A stretch of DNA of 64,000 nt from Micromonospora sp. WMMD980 (GCF_029626035.1 NZ_JARUBE010000003.1:4650001-4714000); one strand, 5' to 3'; shown: positions 41,895 through 49,921, counted from the stretch's first letter. Program-made: numbers and translations. Notes: generated by a model not told the origin, from the letters alone.

Positions 41895-43253
41895 GCAGGG
41901 CGTTCGCAAGGTTGAGGTATGTCCGTTCTAGGTGAGTCCGAGTATTTGTAGGGATCGGTGTGGGTCTCGGCTGTTTCGGCGCAGGGTTGGTGCGATCGAG
42001 GTGGCGCCGCTGAGGCGGAGCATGCTGATCGCGGTGTTGCGGAGGGTGGCCAGGGCGCGGGGCGCGTTGCCGGTGCGTAGCCGGCCGGCGTCCTCGCGGT
42101 AGGTCGTGTCGCGAATGTGGTGAAGGACCTCGATGGCCCAGTGTCCGCGTAGCCAGTTGGCCAGGTCAGCGGGACTGGCCGCGGCTGCGGTCAGGCTGGT
42201 GATCGCGTACACCGTGACGGTGGACCAACCTCCGGTGAGCGGGTTGTGTCGGCGGCGCCGGATGCGCAGGGCCTGGGCCGCGTGGGGGAAGTCCAGCGCG
42301 AGCGGCCCCAGACAGGTGACCGCCTGCAACTGCCGGATGTCGTAGCGGCCGTGCCCGCGCTCGCGGGTGGCGTCCAGGGTGGGGATCTTCCCCCAGGGCA
42401 AGGCCTTGACCTGCCGGTACAGCCGTGGCTGATTGCGCTTGACGACGAAGACGTAACCGGCATGCTTGTCCTCGACCAGCCAGCGGGCATGCTCGCGCTG
42501 GGTGTGCAGCGCGTCCGCCGTGATGACCGTCCCGGCCAGGTCCAGGCCGTCGAGCAACGGCTGGAACCGGCTGATCTCATTCGTCTTGCCATCGACGTCG
42601 ATCTGCGCCAGGACGATCTGCTCGGCCTGGTCCAACGCGGCCAGCAGGTGCACCTGAGACCCGGCCGGGCCGCTACCACGCAGCGTCTTACCGTCAACGG
42701 CGATCACCCGCCGGCCCCGCCCGGCCAGACCGGCCCGGCCCAGCAGCCAGCGACCCACCGCGGCATCCAACGCGTCGGCGTCGATACCGGCCAGCACCCG
42801 ACCCAGGGTGCCGTCATCAGGCACCCGCCGGGCCCCGGTCAAAGCGTCGCGGACCGCACCGAGACGATCCCACACCACGTCCGGCAGATCCGCAGCCCAC
42901 TCCACGATCTCCACGACCCGGCTGGATCCCGAGAGCACCGCCGCGATCGCCATCGCGAGCAGCCCCGGCAGCGAATAGATCCGACCTCGGGCATCACGCG
43001 GGTCCGGAACCTCGGCAAGAACCTGCAGCAACCCCGGCGTGTCCCGCTCCGACAGCGGCGACACACCACCCAGACGTGCGGACAACCCGCCGATCAACGA
43101 TGATGCTTCCACGAGCGCGGTCCTTCTCGATCATCCAGTCTAGACACCTGAATGATCACCAGAAGGCCGCGCTCTCCTACGTACCCGACGGAACCGGCGT
43201 GGCTACCCCACAACCGGCAATCCGGTCATCTCGCTACCTTGCGAACGCCCTGC
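41895..43253 (-). mobile_element. ISAs1-family insertion sequence
   Basis: Perfect 18-bp terminal inverted repeats (41895-41912 and 43236-43253; core GCAGGGCGTTCGC) bound 1359 bp. The 8-bp sequence GTGCCATC flanks both ends (41887-41894 and 43254-43261) as a target duplication. One transposase gene fills it. It sits immediately upstream of tnsA in the Tn7-like element and is read in the same direction. Confidence 0.93.
41928..43112 (-). CDS. ISAs1-family transposase
   Basis: A 394-residue DDE enzyme. N-terminal LLQVLAEVPDPRDARGRIYSLPGLLAMAIAAVLSGSSRVVEIVEW is the ISAs1 signature. Catalytic residues: Asp in RVIAVDGKTLRGS (about 137), Asp in TVITADALHTQ (about 194), Glu in RGHWAIEVLHHIRDTTYREDA (about 324). 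RNTAISMLRLSG near the C-terminus is conserved in the family. The frame is intact, so the IS may be active. Confidence 0.95.
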   Translation of the reverse strand: MEASSLIGGLSARLGGVSPLSERDTPGLLQVLAEVPDPRDARGRIYSLPGLLAMAIAAVLSGSSRVVEIVEWAADLPDVVWDRLGAVRDALTGARRVPDDGTLGRVLAGIDADALDAAVGRWLLGRAGLAGRGRRVIAVDGKTLRGSGPAGSQVHLLAALDQAEQIVLAQIDVDGKTNEISRFQPLLDGLDLAGTVITADALHTQREHARWLVEDKHAGYVFVVKRNQPRLYRQVKALPWGKIPTLDATRERGHGRYDIRQLQAVTCLGPLALDFPHAAQALRIRRRRHNPLTGGWSTVTVYAITSLTAAAASPADLANWLRGHWAIEVLHHIRDTTYREDAGRLRTGNAPRALATLRNTAISMLRLSGATSIAPTLRRNSRDPHRSLQILGLT

Positions 43254-43464
43254 GTGCCATCGAAGCCTACGACGGCCTCACGGTCGCCGCGACGCGCCGT
43301 CGCGAAGTGTGCGGTGGATCAACCAACGACGATCAGCCACAGCTCGTCAATGCTGCACTCTGCGCCGCGTCCGTCTCGCTGATAGAGCACAATACAGCGG
43401 ACATGCCGGCGGTGCGCAAACGGCACGAACCAAGATGGGAAAGCGATTCTCTTTCGCGCTTCTG

Positions 43465-43502
43465 CCTGAACGGCGCCCACCCAAAGGTGGACGCCGTTCA
43501 GG
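43465..43502 (-). terminator. Hairpin after the small secreted protein gene
   Basis: CCTGAACGGCG (43465-43475) and CGCCGTTCAGG (43492-43502) form an 11-bp stem, extended inward by CACC/GGTG around CAAA. It lies 57 bases after the stop at 43559 and would insulate that gene from tnsA. Elsewhere in 43262-43558 I see nothing coding. Confidence 0.65.
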
Positions 43503-43558
43503 GGTGCGTCATCCTGAGCGACACGAAGGACCCGCCGGCCTGACTGCCGCCAGCGAGA

Positions 43559-43903
43559 TCAGACCGTGTAGGTGTAGACCTCGGCGGCGTTGCCCGGGCC
43601 GGACCAGCTGAAGTACTTGGTCGTTCCGCTCGGACAGGCCTTCTCGCTGTAGTTCCAGCTCCCGTTGATCAGCGCCTTGACCTGAACGCACTTGCCGTCG
43701 GACTTGGTGTCCTTGACTCGGCCGTCGACGTAGACGCTGCCACCGCTACAGGAGATGGTGTAGTGGGACTCGCCCCCAGGGATGTACACGTCCCGGGTCT
43801 TCGGGCACGTCTCGGCCAGCGCGGGGGCTCCGTCGAGAACCACAGCACCCATACCGGCCATCACCGACACGCCGGCAATCCCCAGCATTCGACGAACATT
43901 CAT
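43559..43903 (-). CDS. Small secreted protein (transposon cargo)
   Basis: ATG at 43903 with AAAGGG upstream. A clear signal peptide (MNVRRMLGIAGVSVMAGMGAVVLDGAPALA, cleavage after ALA). The mature part, about 85 residues, is beta-rich and has four Cys (TCPKT, ISCSGG, GKCVQV, KACPSG) that could form two disulphides, with many Tyr and Lys near the end. Similar small exported proteins exist in actinomycetes but no function is known. The 5' region is AT-rich compared with the window (44-44.2 kb), which suits a promoter. Lies inside the Tn7-like element. Confidence 0.7.
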   Translation of the reverse strand: MNVRRMLGIAGVSVMAGMGAVVLDGAPALAETCPKTRDVYIPGGESHYTISCSGGSVYVDGRVKDTKSDGKCVQVKALINGSWNYSEKACPSGTTKYFSWSGPGNAAEVYTYTV

Positions 43904-44278
43904 GTTGAGCCCTTTCTGATTGATGGGCTTCGCTGCGCGCGCGATAAACAACCTATAAAATCCAATTGCATAGAGCAAGGTCGCTGTCAAGTCGCGTAAT
44001 GCCAGGTAGGTCATTTCGGCCATCCGACCACTCGCGCGTGATTTATTGATCACCGAGGATGGTCGCATCCTGGGCATTGGGCTACCTTGGTCCTGATTCA
44101 CCGAGCGGGCAACAGGGCGGTGCGGGACGACCAGGATCCTTGGGGTGAACTAGCCTGGCCGATGACGTCGCCCCTGTATATTGATCAGCAGCCCGGGGGT
44201 TGCTTGCCGGGTGTCCGGCCGGGCGGTGACCGACGAGCCGTCGATATTGAATATTGGCGAGGGGTATGGTGATTGTCG
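43904..44278. promoter_or_regulatory. AT-rich divergent promoter region in the transposon cargo
   Basis: A 375-bp gap between the divergent secreted-protein and ABC-exporter genes. It holds the lowest-GC stretch nearby (around 43945-43985, with CCTATAAAATCC and TTGCATAGAG) and ATTGAATATTGG at 44243-44256. These are plausible -10-type elements for both directions, but no exact promoter can be fixed by eye. Confidence 0.4.
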
Positions 44279-44995
44279 ATGACTACTCCCGTTTTGTGGT
44301 TCGACTCGGTGCGGAGGGACTACGTCACGGGTCCGGTGACGGTGCGAGCACTCGACGGTGTTGATCTAGCCGTGTCGGAAGGCGAATTCGTGGCCGTGAT
44401 GGGGCCGTCGGGATCAGGCAAGTCGACACTGCTGGCTCTTGCGGGAGGCTTGGACTCGCCGACGGCAGGTGAGGTGTGGGTCGAAGGGCGACCGTTGTCG
44501 GGTCGCTCGATGGCCGACCGCGCACGACTTCGTCGCGACCACGTCGGGTACGTCTTCCAGGACCTCAACCTCATCAGCGCGCTGACCGCCGCCGAGAACG
44601 TGGCCATGCCTCGGGAACTGGCCGGAGTGGCGTCTCGTGTTGCACTGAGCGAGGCGCACGCGGCGCTTGACGAGGTACAGCTGGGCGATCTTGTCGACCG
44701 GTATCCGGACCAGATGTCTGGAGGGCAGCAGCAGCGTGTCGCGATCGCGCGAGCGTTGATGGGTGATAGGCGGCTTGTCCTGGCCGACGAACCAACGGGT
44801 TCGCTGGACAGTGAGACGGGGGACACCGTGCTGGCGGTGTTGCAGCGCAGGGTGCGAGACGGCGCGGCTTGCGTTCTCGTCACGCATGACGAGCGGTTAG
44901 CGCGTTTGGCCGACAGAGTGATCAGGTTGAAGGACGGCAGGGTGACGTCCGCTGGCCTCGCAGACCAGACTGAGACGGCTGGGTCCGCGTCATGA
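44279..44995 (+). CDS. ABC transporter ATP-binding protein (MacB/LolD type)
   Basis: ATG at 44279 (TTG 44273 lies two codons earlier with GAGGGG closer). About 238 residues: Walker A VMGPSGSGKSTLLALAGG (about 40-50), Q-loop YVFQDLNLISALTAAENVAMP, signature MSGGQQQRVAIARAL (about 146-152), Walker B RLVLADEPTGSLD (about 165-171), H-loop VTHDERLARLADRVIRL. The insertion pattern and 'LTAAENVAMP' are those of LolCDE/MacB exporters. Coupled to the permease gene by ATGA overlap. Cargo of the Tn7-like element. Confidence 0.93.
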   Translation: MTTPVLWFDSVRRDYVTGPVTVRALDGVDLAVSEGEFVAVMGPSGSGKSTLLALAGGLDSPTAGEVWVEGRPLSGRSMADRARLRRDHVGYVFQDLNLISALTAAENVAMPRELAGVASRVALSEAHAALDEVQLGDLVDRYPDQMSGGQQQRVAIARALMGDRRLVLADEPTGSLDSETGDTVLAVLQRRVRDGAACVLVTHDERLARLADRVIRLKDGRVTSAGLADQTETAGSAS

Positions 44996-47448
44996 CCGTG
45001 CCCGCACGACGCAGCGGACTTGCACCGTGGCTGCTGGCGATGCGCATCGCGCGTAGGTCCGCCATCCGCAACAAGGGTCGCGCCCTACTGATCGCTCTCC
45101 TGCTGGCCGTCCCGGTGTACGCCGGTGCGACCCTGCTGCTGGTGTGGCAGGCCAGCTACGCCTCGACGCAGAGCGAAGCTAGCTGGAAGCTTGGTCAGGC
45201 AGACCTTCGCCTAGACGTTCCTTCGACGGACGCCGTGACATCCCAGCTGCCGGCCGGCAGCAACGTCGTGGCGTTCAGTTCCGGCGAAACGGTGATCGAG
45301 GCACCCGCCGGCTATCGGGTCACCACGTTCGATGCTGCCGACGTGAGTGATCCGATGCATCAGGGGCGATATGTGGTGAGATCGGGCCGGCCCGCAGGAC
45401 ACGCGGGAGAGGCCACACTCTCCTCCTCCTTGGCTGAATCGATCGGTGTCAGACCGGGGTCGACGATCAGTCTGGGAGGCGCACCCGGGCGCGCACTCGC
45501 CGTCGTCGGAGTAGTGGACACGGCCGACCAGCTCAGTCGGCAGATGATGGTCGTGAGCAGCGCCGACCCGCTTGCCCAGCGGGGCACCCAGCACCTGCTC
45601 GTAGATTTACCCGGTGACCAGGCGCGGTGGGAACCGCCGGCGATCAACGGGCTCAGCTATGCCGACCGGGCCTCGATCGAGCCCACAGCCGCCCAGCAAG
45701 CAACGCGTATCGCCGGACTCGTCGTCGTAGTCGGATTCGCCGGGGTCCAGGTGGGCCTGCTGGCCGCGACCGCGTTCTCCGTCGGAGCACGCCGTCAGCG
45801 GCGTGAGATGGCCATGCTCAGCGCCGTAGGCGCCACACCGCCACAGGTGACACGAGTACTCCTGGCAGATGGTGCACTGCTGGGACTCCTCGGTGGCGCG
45901 ACCGGGGTGATCGCCGCAGTCGCCACCTTCGCAGCCGCCCGAGACACCCTCGAACGGTTGGTCAACCACCCCCTGAAAGACACCGCACCGCCGGTCACGG
46001 CGTTACTCCTGCTTGTCGTCGGCGCGATCGGGTTCGGCCTGCTCGCCGCCCTCGGACCTGCATGGAACCTCGCGCGACTGCAAGTGTGGACGGCTCTCGC
46101 TAGCCGCGAACTCAAGCCGCGCGCACAGGCACTGCGGCTGACCAGGGCAGCGGGGGCGTTGGCCGCAGTGGGACTCCTCATCGTGCTCTACGCCGTCCGG
46201 CCCCAGGTCAGCGACGCCAAATTCGCAGCCATCGGCGCAGGACTGATCCTGCTTGGACTCGCTGCCGCCGGCCCGGCATTGGTAGCCGTTGCCAGCCGGG
46301 TAGTGACACGCCTGTCATTTCCTGCACGCATGGCGGTGCGACACGCAGACCGACACCGGCTCCGCACCGGCGCAGCCGTCGCCGCCATCTGCGCCGCAGT
46401 CGCCGGTAGCACAGCGATCGTTCTTTTCTTCTCGGCCGACACCAGCACCGGGGCGGCACGGCAACCCAACATCCGCTCCGGGCAACTCCTCATCCCAGCT
46501 CAAGGCGCCAGCGCGCTCACCGAAGGTGACCAGACGGCACTTCGGCAGCGCCTGCCCATTCGGGCTCTCGTGCCCATCACCACCGCACCCGCGACTGCCG
46601 GCTACTTCAGCCAAGGAGGCCCGTCGAATGAGCCTCCGCCGGACCTGTCCCAGGCCGTGGCCGTTGGTGGGGAGGACTTGATCAGCGCGGTCACCGGACG
46701 CGCCGCAACCGCCGAGGCACGCGACGCACTCAACCGCGGCGACGCGGTAGCGTTCTACCCGGCCTTCGCCAAGGACGGGCGCGCACGACTCGACATCAAC
46801 GGCAAGAACGTCGACCTTCCCGCCCTCGTCGTACCGATCGACAACTACTACCGGCAGCTACCAGCAATCATGATATCCGCTGCCAGTGCTCAGCGACTGA
46901 ACCTGTCCACGTCTAGCGCGGGCCTGATCATCGACACCATGCGTCCTCCCACGACGGAGGAAACCCAAGCCGCCGAGTCCGTCGTGCTCGGAGCCCAGGT
47001 CCGCGCCGAGGGCAACTCCCTTAGCCAGCCTGCCCGACTCGTCTCGCCGACCAAGGTCAGCACCGGTCAAGCCACGGACCCCTTGCTGTACGTCCTCGCG
47101 ATCGTCAGCGGCGTCGTCACCATCGTCGCCACCACCGTGGTCGTCGGCCTAGCCCGCGTCGAGATGCGCACCGACCTGAGCACTATGTCAGCGATCGGAG
47201 CCGGACCTCGCATACTCAGATTCGTCAATGCTGTTCAAGCAGCGTTTATCGTCGGGCTCGGAGCGCTCGCCGGCACTGTGGCCGGGATCGCCCCTGCAGC
47301 GGGACTTGTCGCGCTTCGTCCCGACATGACGTGGCGCATGGCATGGGGACCCCTCGTCATCATCGTAGTCGGAGCCCCCATCCTCGCCATGGCCGTCGCT
47401 GCGACACTCCGCCAGCCCAGACTTCTGCTAACGCGACGTCTAGGTTGA
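44992..47448 (+). CDS. FtsX-type ABC permease
   Basis: An 818-residue integral membrane protein. An N-terminal helix (RALLIALLLAVPVYAGATLLLVW) leads into a periplasm-side domain (about 60-230), then an FtsX block with three to four helices (VVVVGFAGVQVGLLAATAFSVGARRQRREMAMLSAVGATPPQVTRVLLADGALLGLLGG), a second external domain and a second FtsX block at the C-terminus (IVSGVVTIVATTVVVGLARVEMRTDLSTMSAIGAGPRILRFVNAVQAAF). This duplicated layout matches actinobacterial permeases for lipid or peptide export, often used in resistance or immunity. Partner ATPase is the preceding gene. Confidence 0.88.
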   Translation: MTVPARRSGLAPWLLAMRIARRSAIRNKGRALLIALLLAVPVYAGATLLLVWQASYASTQSEASWKLGQADLRLDVPSTDAVTSQLPAGSNVVAFSSGETVIEAPAGYRVTTFDAADVSDPMHQGRYVVRSGRPAGHAGEATLSSSLAESIGVRPGSTISLGGAPGRALAVVGVVDTADQLSRQMMVVSSADPLAQRGTQHLLVDLPGDQARWEPPAINGLSYADRASIEPTAAQQATRIAGLVVVVGFAGVQVGLLAATAFSVGARRQRREMAMLSAVGATPPQVTRVLLADGALLGLLGGATGVIAAVATFAAARDTLERLVNHPLKDTAPPVTALLLLVVGAIGFGLLAALGPAWNLARLQVWTALASRELKPRAQALRLTRAAGALAAVGLLIVLYAVRPQVSDAKFAAIGAGLILLGLAAAGPALVAVASRVVTRLSFPARMAVRHADRHRLRTGAAVAAICAAVAGSTAIVLFFSADTSTGAARQPNIRSGQLLIPAQGASALTEGDQTALRQRLPIRALVPITTAPATAGYFSQGGPSNEPPPDLSQAVAVGGEDLISAVTGRAATAEARDALNRGDAVAFYPAFAKDGRARLDINGKNVDLPALVVPIDNYYRQLPAIMISAASAQRLNLSTSSAGLIIDTMRPPTTEETQAAESVVLGAQVRAEGNSLSQPARLVSPTKVSTGQATDPLLYVLAIVSGVVTIVATTVVVGLARVEMRTDLSTMSAIGAGPRILRFVNAVQAAFIVGLGALAGTVAGIAPAAGLVALRPDMTWRMAWGPLVIIVVGAPILAMAVAATLRQPRLLLTRRLG

Positions 47449-47751
47449 CGCATCCGACGCCCAACTACGCTCTCAGCGAATGACTGCCCCATCGTCGTCG
47501 CTGATCAGCGCCGGTAGATTTCCGTCAGCGCCCGGACGAGCCAGCCTGCGACCGAGGGACCGACAGCGGTACCGCTGCCCGGAGTCGCGGCATGAGAACG
47601 CCGAGGCCCGGGCAAGGCGTGCCCACAGCGACGAGAGACAGCATTCCCTTCTCGCTCGCTCCGACCGACGCAGGTGCCAACTATCTGTGAAATCAAGTGA
47701 CACCAAGCTGGAACCAACCCAACCAGGACAGCAGGCCCGCTCCATGATCCG

Positions 47752-47776
47752 GTGACAACTACAGCTGATAGTCACA
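47752..47776. repeat. Right terminal inverted repeat of the Tn7-like element
   Basis: Read outward-in on the minus strand it begins TGTGAC, then TCAGCT, TAG and ends TGTCAC, matching the left end at 21 of 25 positions. A further GTGACA at 47697-47702 (TGTCACTT on the minus strand) lies about 55 bp inward and resembles the inner site of the left end. Outside it stands CGGGT, the target duplication. The rest of the 47449-47751 gap shows no gene. Confidence 0.88.
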
Positions 47777-47781
47777 CGGGT

Positions 47782-47814
47782 GTGCCGCCCCGGTGATCGC
47801 TCGCCGGGCGGCAC
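47782..47814 (-). terminator. Hairpin following lsr2, adjoining the transposon
   Basis: GTGCCGCCC (47782-47790) with GGGCGGCAC (47806-47814), a perfect 9-bp stem 15 bases after the lsr2 stop at 47829. The target duplication of the Tn7-like element ends at 47781, directly at the foot of this stem. Confidence 0.65.
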
Positions 47815-47828
47815 GTTGGGGACCGGGG

Positions 47829-48179
47829 TCAGTGCGCGGCGCGGTAGGCGTCGCGCACCGCGGCGGGGATGACGCCCCCGGTTCGTGGTCGGGGCAGGTT
47901 CAGCTCCTGCCAATTCGTGGTCCACCACCAGGTGCGGATCTCCTGGCTCTGGGTGCGGCCGGTCGTGGTGCCGTGCTGCCGCCGTGGTGCCCGGGGCTGT
48001 TTCGGCAGGCGCCGTCCGGCGGTGATGAACGGGCCGAAGGCCGCGGCCATCCGGTCGAAGTTGCTGGCGGACAGGTCGATCTCGTAGGTGACGCCGTTGA
48101 AGGCGAACTGGTAGGTGCCGACGTCGTCGGTGGAGCCGTCGAGGTCGTCGACGACGATCGCGGTGGTCTTGGTGGCCAC
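47829..48179 (-). CDS. lsr2: Lsr2-like nucleoid-associated silencer (element-borne)
   Basis: A 116-residue protein, GTG start with AAGGAGG upstream. N-terminal TKTTAIVVDDLDGSTDDVGTYQFAFNGVTYEIDLSASNFDRMAAAFGPFITAGRRL is the Lsr2 dimerisation domain. The C-terminal domain keeps IRTW and GVIPAAVRDAYRAAH but the usual Arg-Gly-Arg minor-groove hook is replaced by RPRTGG, and the helix between carries extra Trp. Lsr2 proteins bind AT-rich DNA and silence foreign genes; a plasmid copy may hide the element or tune its transfer. First gene downstream of the FAD monooxygenase by 27 bp. Confidence 0.88.
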   Translation of the reverse strand: MATKTTAIVVDDLDGSTDDVGTYQFAFNGVTYEIDLSASNFDRMAAAFGPFITAGRRLPKQPRAPRRQHGTTTGRTQSQEIRTWWWTTNWQELNLPRPRTGGVIPAAVRDAYRAAH

Positions 48180-48206
48180 AGGGCCACCTCCTTCCTCTCG
48201 GGTGGG

Positions 48207-49343
48207 TTACTGGGCGAGGTGGTGGGTGCCGAGGCCGAGTTGGTGGCCGATGGCGGGTCCGCGGCGCACGGCGGCGACGGCGGCGGGCAGGTGCCGGCGT
48301 TGCCAGCCGTGCAGGGCGGCGGTGAGGTCGGCGGCGTACTTGCGGTGCTGGGTGAGAGCGGCGGCGAGGCCGGCGGCTTGTTCGATGCCGTTGTTGGCGC
48401 CGCGGGCGGTGTGCGGGCGGACGGGGGCGAGGGCGTCGCCGAGCAGGACGGCGTGGCCGCCGCCGACGGGCCAGACCATGCGCTCCGGTGGGGTGATGTC
48501 GAGGACTGGCATCGCCATGCGGGTGGTGGTGGCGTGGACGACAGCGGCGTGGTCTGCCGGGAGGAGCTGGTCGGCGTGGGTGTCGACGTGGGTGCGGGCG
48601 GCGGGGCTGACGTGTCGGGGTAGGGCGAAGACCCGGCGGGTGGGGTCGGCGCCGAACCGCTGTGTGTACTCGTTGCTGGTGCAGTTGAGGTAGAAGGTCC
48701 AGTCGCAGCCGCCGGGTACCGGGGCGAGGTTGAACTGCGCACCGGGGCAGGGCTGCAGCCGCAGGAAGTCCCGCAGGCCGGGCTGGGGGGTGGTGTCGGC
48801 GATGCCGCGGTGGGCGACGTAGCCGGCGTACCGCAGGGTCCGGTCAGGGTCGAGGATGCGGCGGCCGGTGGAGGACCGGCCGTCGGCGAACACGACCAGG
48901 TCGGCGGCCTCGGTGTGGCCGTCGCGGAACCGCAGCACCGGCTGGCCGGCTTGCTCGGCCAGGGCGGTGACCTTCATGCCGGAGTGCAGGACACCGGCGG
49001 GTAGGCGGCGGGTCAGGGCGTGGTGCAGCAGCGTCCAGGTGGTGTTGCGGCCCGGGTAGGTACGCCTGATCGTCTCGGCGGGGTGGCGGTCGCGGATGGT
49101 CATCTGGACGATGGCCTCGGAGTCGTGGGCGACGAACTCGTGCTGGCCGATGTCGAGGCGGTCGAGCACGTCGAGGGCGGGGTGTTCCAGACCGATGAGG
49201 CCGCCGCCCAGGGGCGCGGACGCCGGCGCGGCCTCAAAGACGGTGACGTCGTCGAATCCGGCGTGCAGCAACAGCAGCGCGGTGACGGGGCCGGTGAGGC
49301 TGCCGCCGACGACGGCGATGCGGGGCCTGCTGGTGGATGTCAT
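48207..49343 (-). CDS. FAD-dependent monooxygenase (UbiH/PHBH type)
   Basis: A 378-residue flavoprotein. N-terminal Rossmann motif RIAVVGGSLTGPVTALLLLHAGF binds ADP of FAD (the GxGxxG is varied as GGSLTGP), followed by VFEAAP. The second motif LVVFADGRSSTGRR and the third LLGDALAPVRPHTARGANNGIEQAAGLAAAL complete the group A pattern. ATG with AAGGG upstream. Such enzymes hydroxylate aromatic or polyketide substrates with NAD(P)H; the substrate is unknown. An odd companion for transfer genes: likely cargo of the backbone. Confidence 0.85.
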   Translation of the reverse strand: MTSTSRPRIAVVGGSLTGPVTALLLLHAGFDDVTVFEAAPASAPLGGGLIGLEHPALDVLDRLDIGQHEFVAHDSEAIVQMTIRDRHPAETIRRTYPGRNTTWTLLHHALTRRLPAGVLHSGMKVTALAEQAGQPVLRFRDGHTEAADLVVFADGRSSTGRRILDPDRTLRYAGYVAHRGIADTTPQPGLRDFLRLQPCPGAQFNLAPVPGGCDWTFYLNCTSNEYTQRFGADPTRRVFALPRHVSPAARTHVDTHADQLLPADHAAVVHATTTRMAMPVLDITPPERMVWPVGGGHAVLLGDALAPVRPHTARGANNGIEQAAGLAAALTQHRKYAADLTAALHGWQRRHLPAAVAAVRRGPAIGHQLGLGTHHLAQ

Positions 49344-49370
49344 CAGGGTTCCCTTCTACGGAGGGTGGGA

Positions 49371-49394
49371 ACCCGGGCACGGCCGTGCCCGGGT
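49371..49394 (-). terminator. Perfect 24-bp palindrome between genes
   Basis: ACCCGGGCACGG (49371-49382) is the exact reverse complement of CCGTGCCCGGGT (49383-49394). It lies 28 bases before the monooxygenase start at 49343 and about 210 bases after the stop at 49604. Terminator or operator; without a T-tract the two cannot be told apart. Confidence 0.45.
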
Positions 49395-49603
49395 GTGCGC
49401 GAGTGCGCGGGTGGCCGGGCATCGGCCAGGTCGTGCCAGTGCGAAAGCGCGTCAGCGGCGGTGGGCCGTGGACGCGCTGAGCAGTCCGCCGTGGTGCGGC
49501 GGGCGGATGAGGTTCGGAAGGTCCGGCGCCGGGGTGGGTCCGCTGGTGCGTGAGGTGGCGACCGGGCGGGCAGTGCGGCGCGGGAGGGCGTGGTCTTGGC
49601 GGG

Positions 49604-49921
49604 TTACCGGCCGGGCGTGGTGAATGGTGGCGGCACGGGAAGGATCTGCCGCGCCCGCTGCAGCACCTCGTCGGCGACCGGGATCAGCGGCGTCGCGTCG
49701 GGTGAGGTGGTCGGGGTGGTGCGGTGCCAGCCGCTACCGGGGCTGCTGGCGATGATCGTCCAGATGAACAGCGGGGTGAGGACCTCGGCGACCGCCGTGC
49801 TCTGCTTGGCGTAGCTGTCGCGGTAGACCCGGACCCGCAGGACGTACCCGTCGATGTGGTGCACCCGGGTCAGCTCGTAGCTGCCAGGGCCGCCCTGGTG
49901 GAACACCTCGTCGACGATCAC
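49604..49921 (-). CDS. Hypothetical protein
   Basis: GTG at 49921 overlaps the stop of the preceding gene (GTGA). A 105-residue protein with a beta-rich first half (MIVDEVFHQGGPGSYELTRVHHIDGYVLRVRVYRDSYAKQSTAVAEVLTPLFIWTIIA) and a Pro-rich end. No known domain. It probably shares a message with the 49918-50763 gene and may bind its product. Confidence 0.5.
   Translation of the reverse strand: MIVDEVFHQGGPGSYELTRVHHIDGYVLRVRVYRDSYAKQSTAVAEVLTPLFIWTIIASSPGSGWHRTTPTTSPDATPLIPVADEVLQRARQILPVPPPFTTPGR

Larger units (their letters stand above)
33503..47776. mobile_element. Tn7-like transposon with two TniQ proteins and ABC-exporter cargo
   Basis: Both ends are visible: TGTGAC...TGTCAC at 33503-33527 and its inverted partner at 47752-47776 agree at 21 of 25 bases, both start with TGT, and both are flanked outside by CGGGT (33498-33502 and 47777-47781), a 5-bp target duplication as made by Tn7-type transposases. 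Length 14,274 bp. Genes from the left end: two tniQ, tnsC/tniB, tnsB, tnsA (all minus strand), an ISAs1 insertion, a small secreted protein and an ABC exporter. No Cas gene or CRISPR array lies inside. The right end abuts the hairpin that follows lsr2. Confidence 0.92.

Noticed and set aside
41886..41909. TnsA start at 41909
   Set aside because: These bases belong to the ISAs1 terminal repeat (41895-41912); the frame runs into it by chance.
43254..43464. Right end of the Tn7-like element just upstream of tnsA
   Set aside because: No TGTGAC/TGTCAC-type inverted end was found there, whereas a 21/25 match with a matching CGGGT duplication exists at 47752-47781.
43262..43560. A gene between the IS and the secreted-protein gene (43076-43543 plus)
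   Set aside because: The frame crosses the IS boundary and its target duplication, has no ribosome site and no domain; the region holds a hairpin and probably the old tnsA promoter.
33503..47776. A CRISPR-associated transposon (CAST) reading of the two-TniQ element
   Set aside because: I found no Cas5/6/7/8 or Cas12k-like gene and no regularly spaced repeats inside the element. TniQ size and zinc motifs fit protein-guided targeting.
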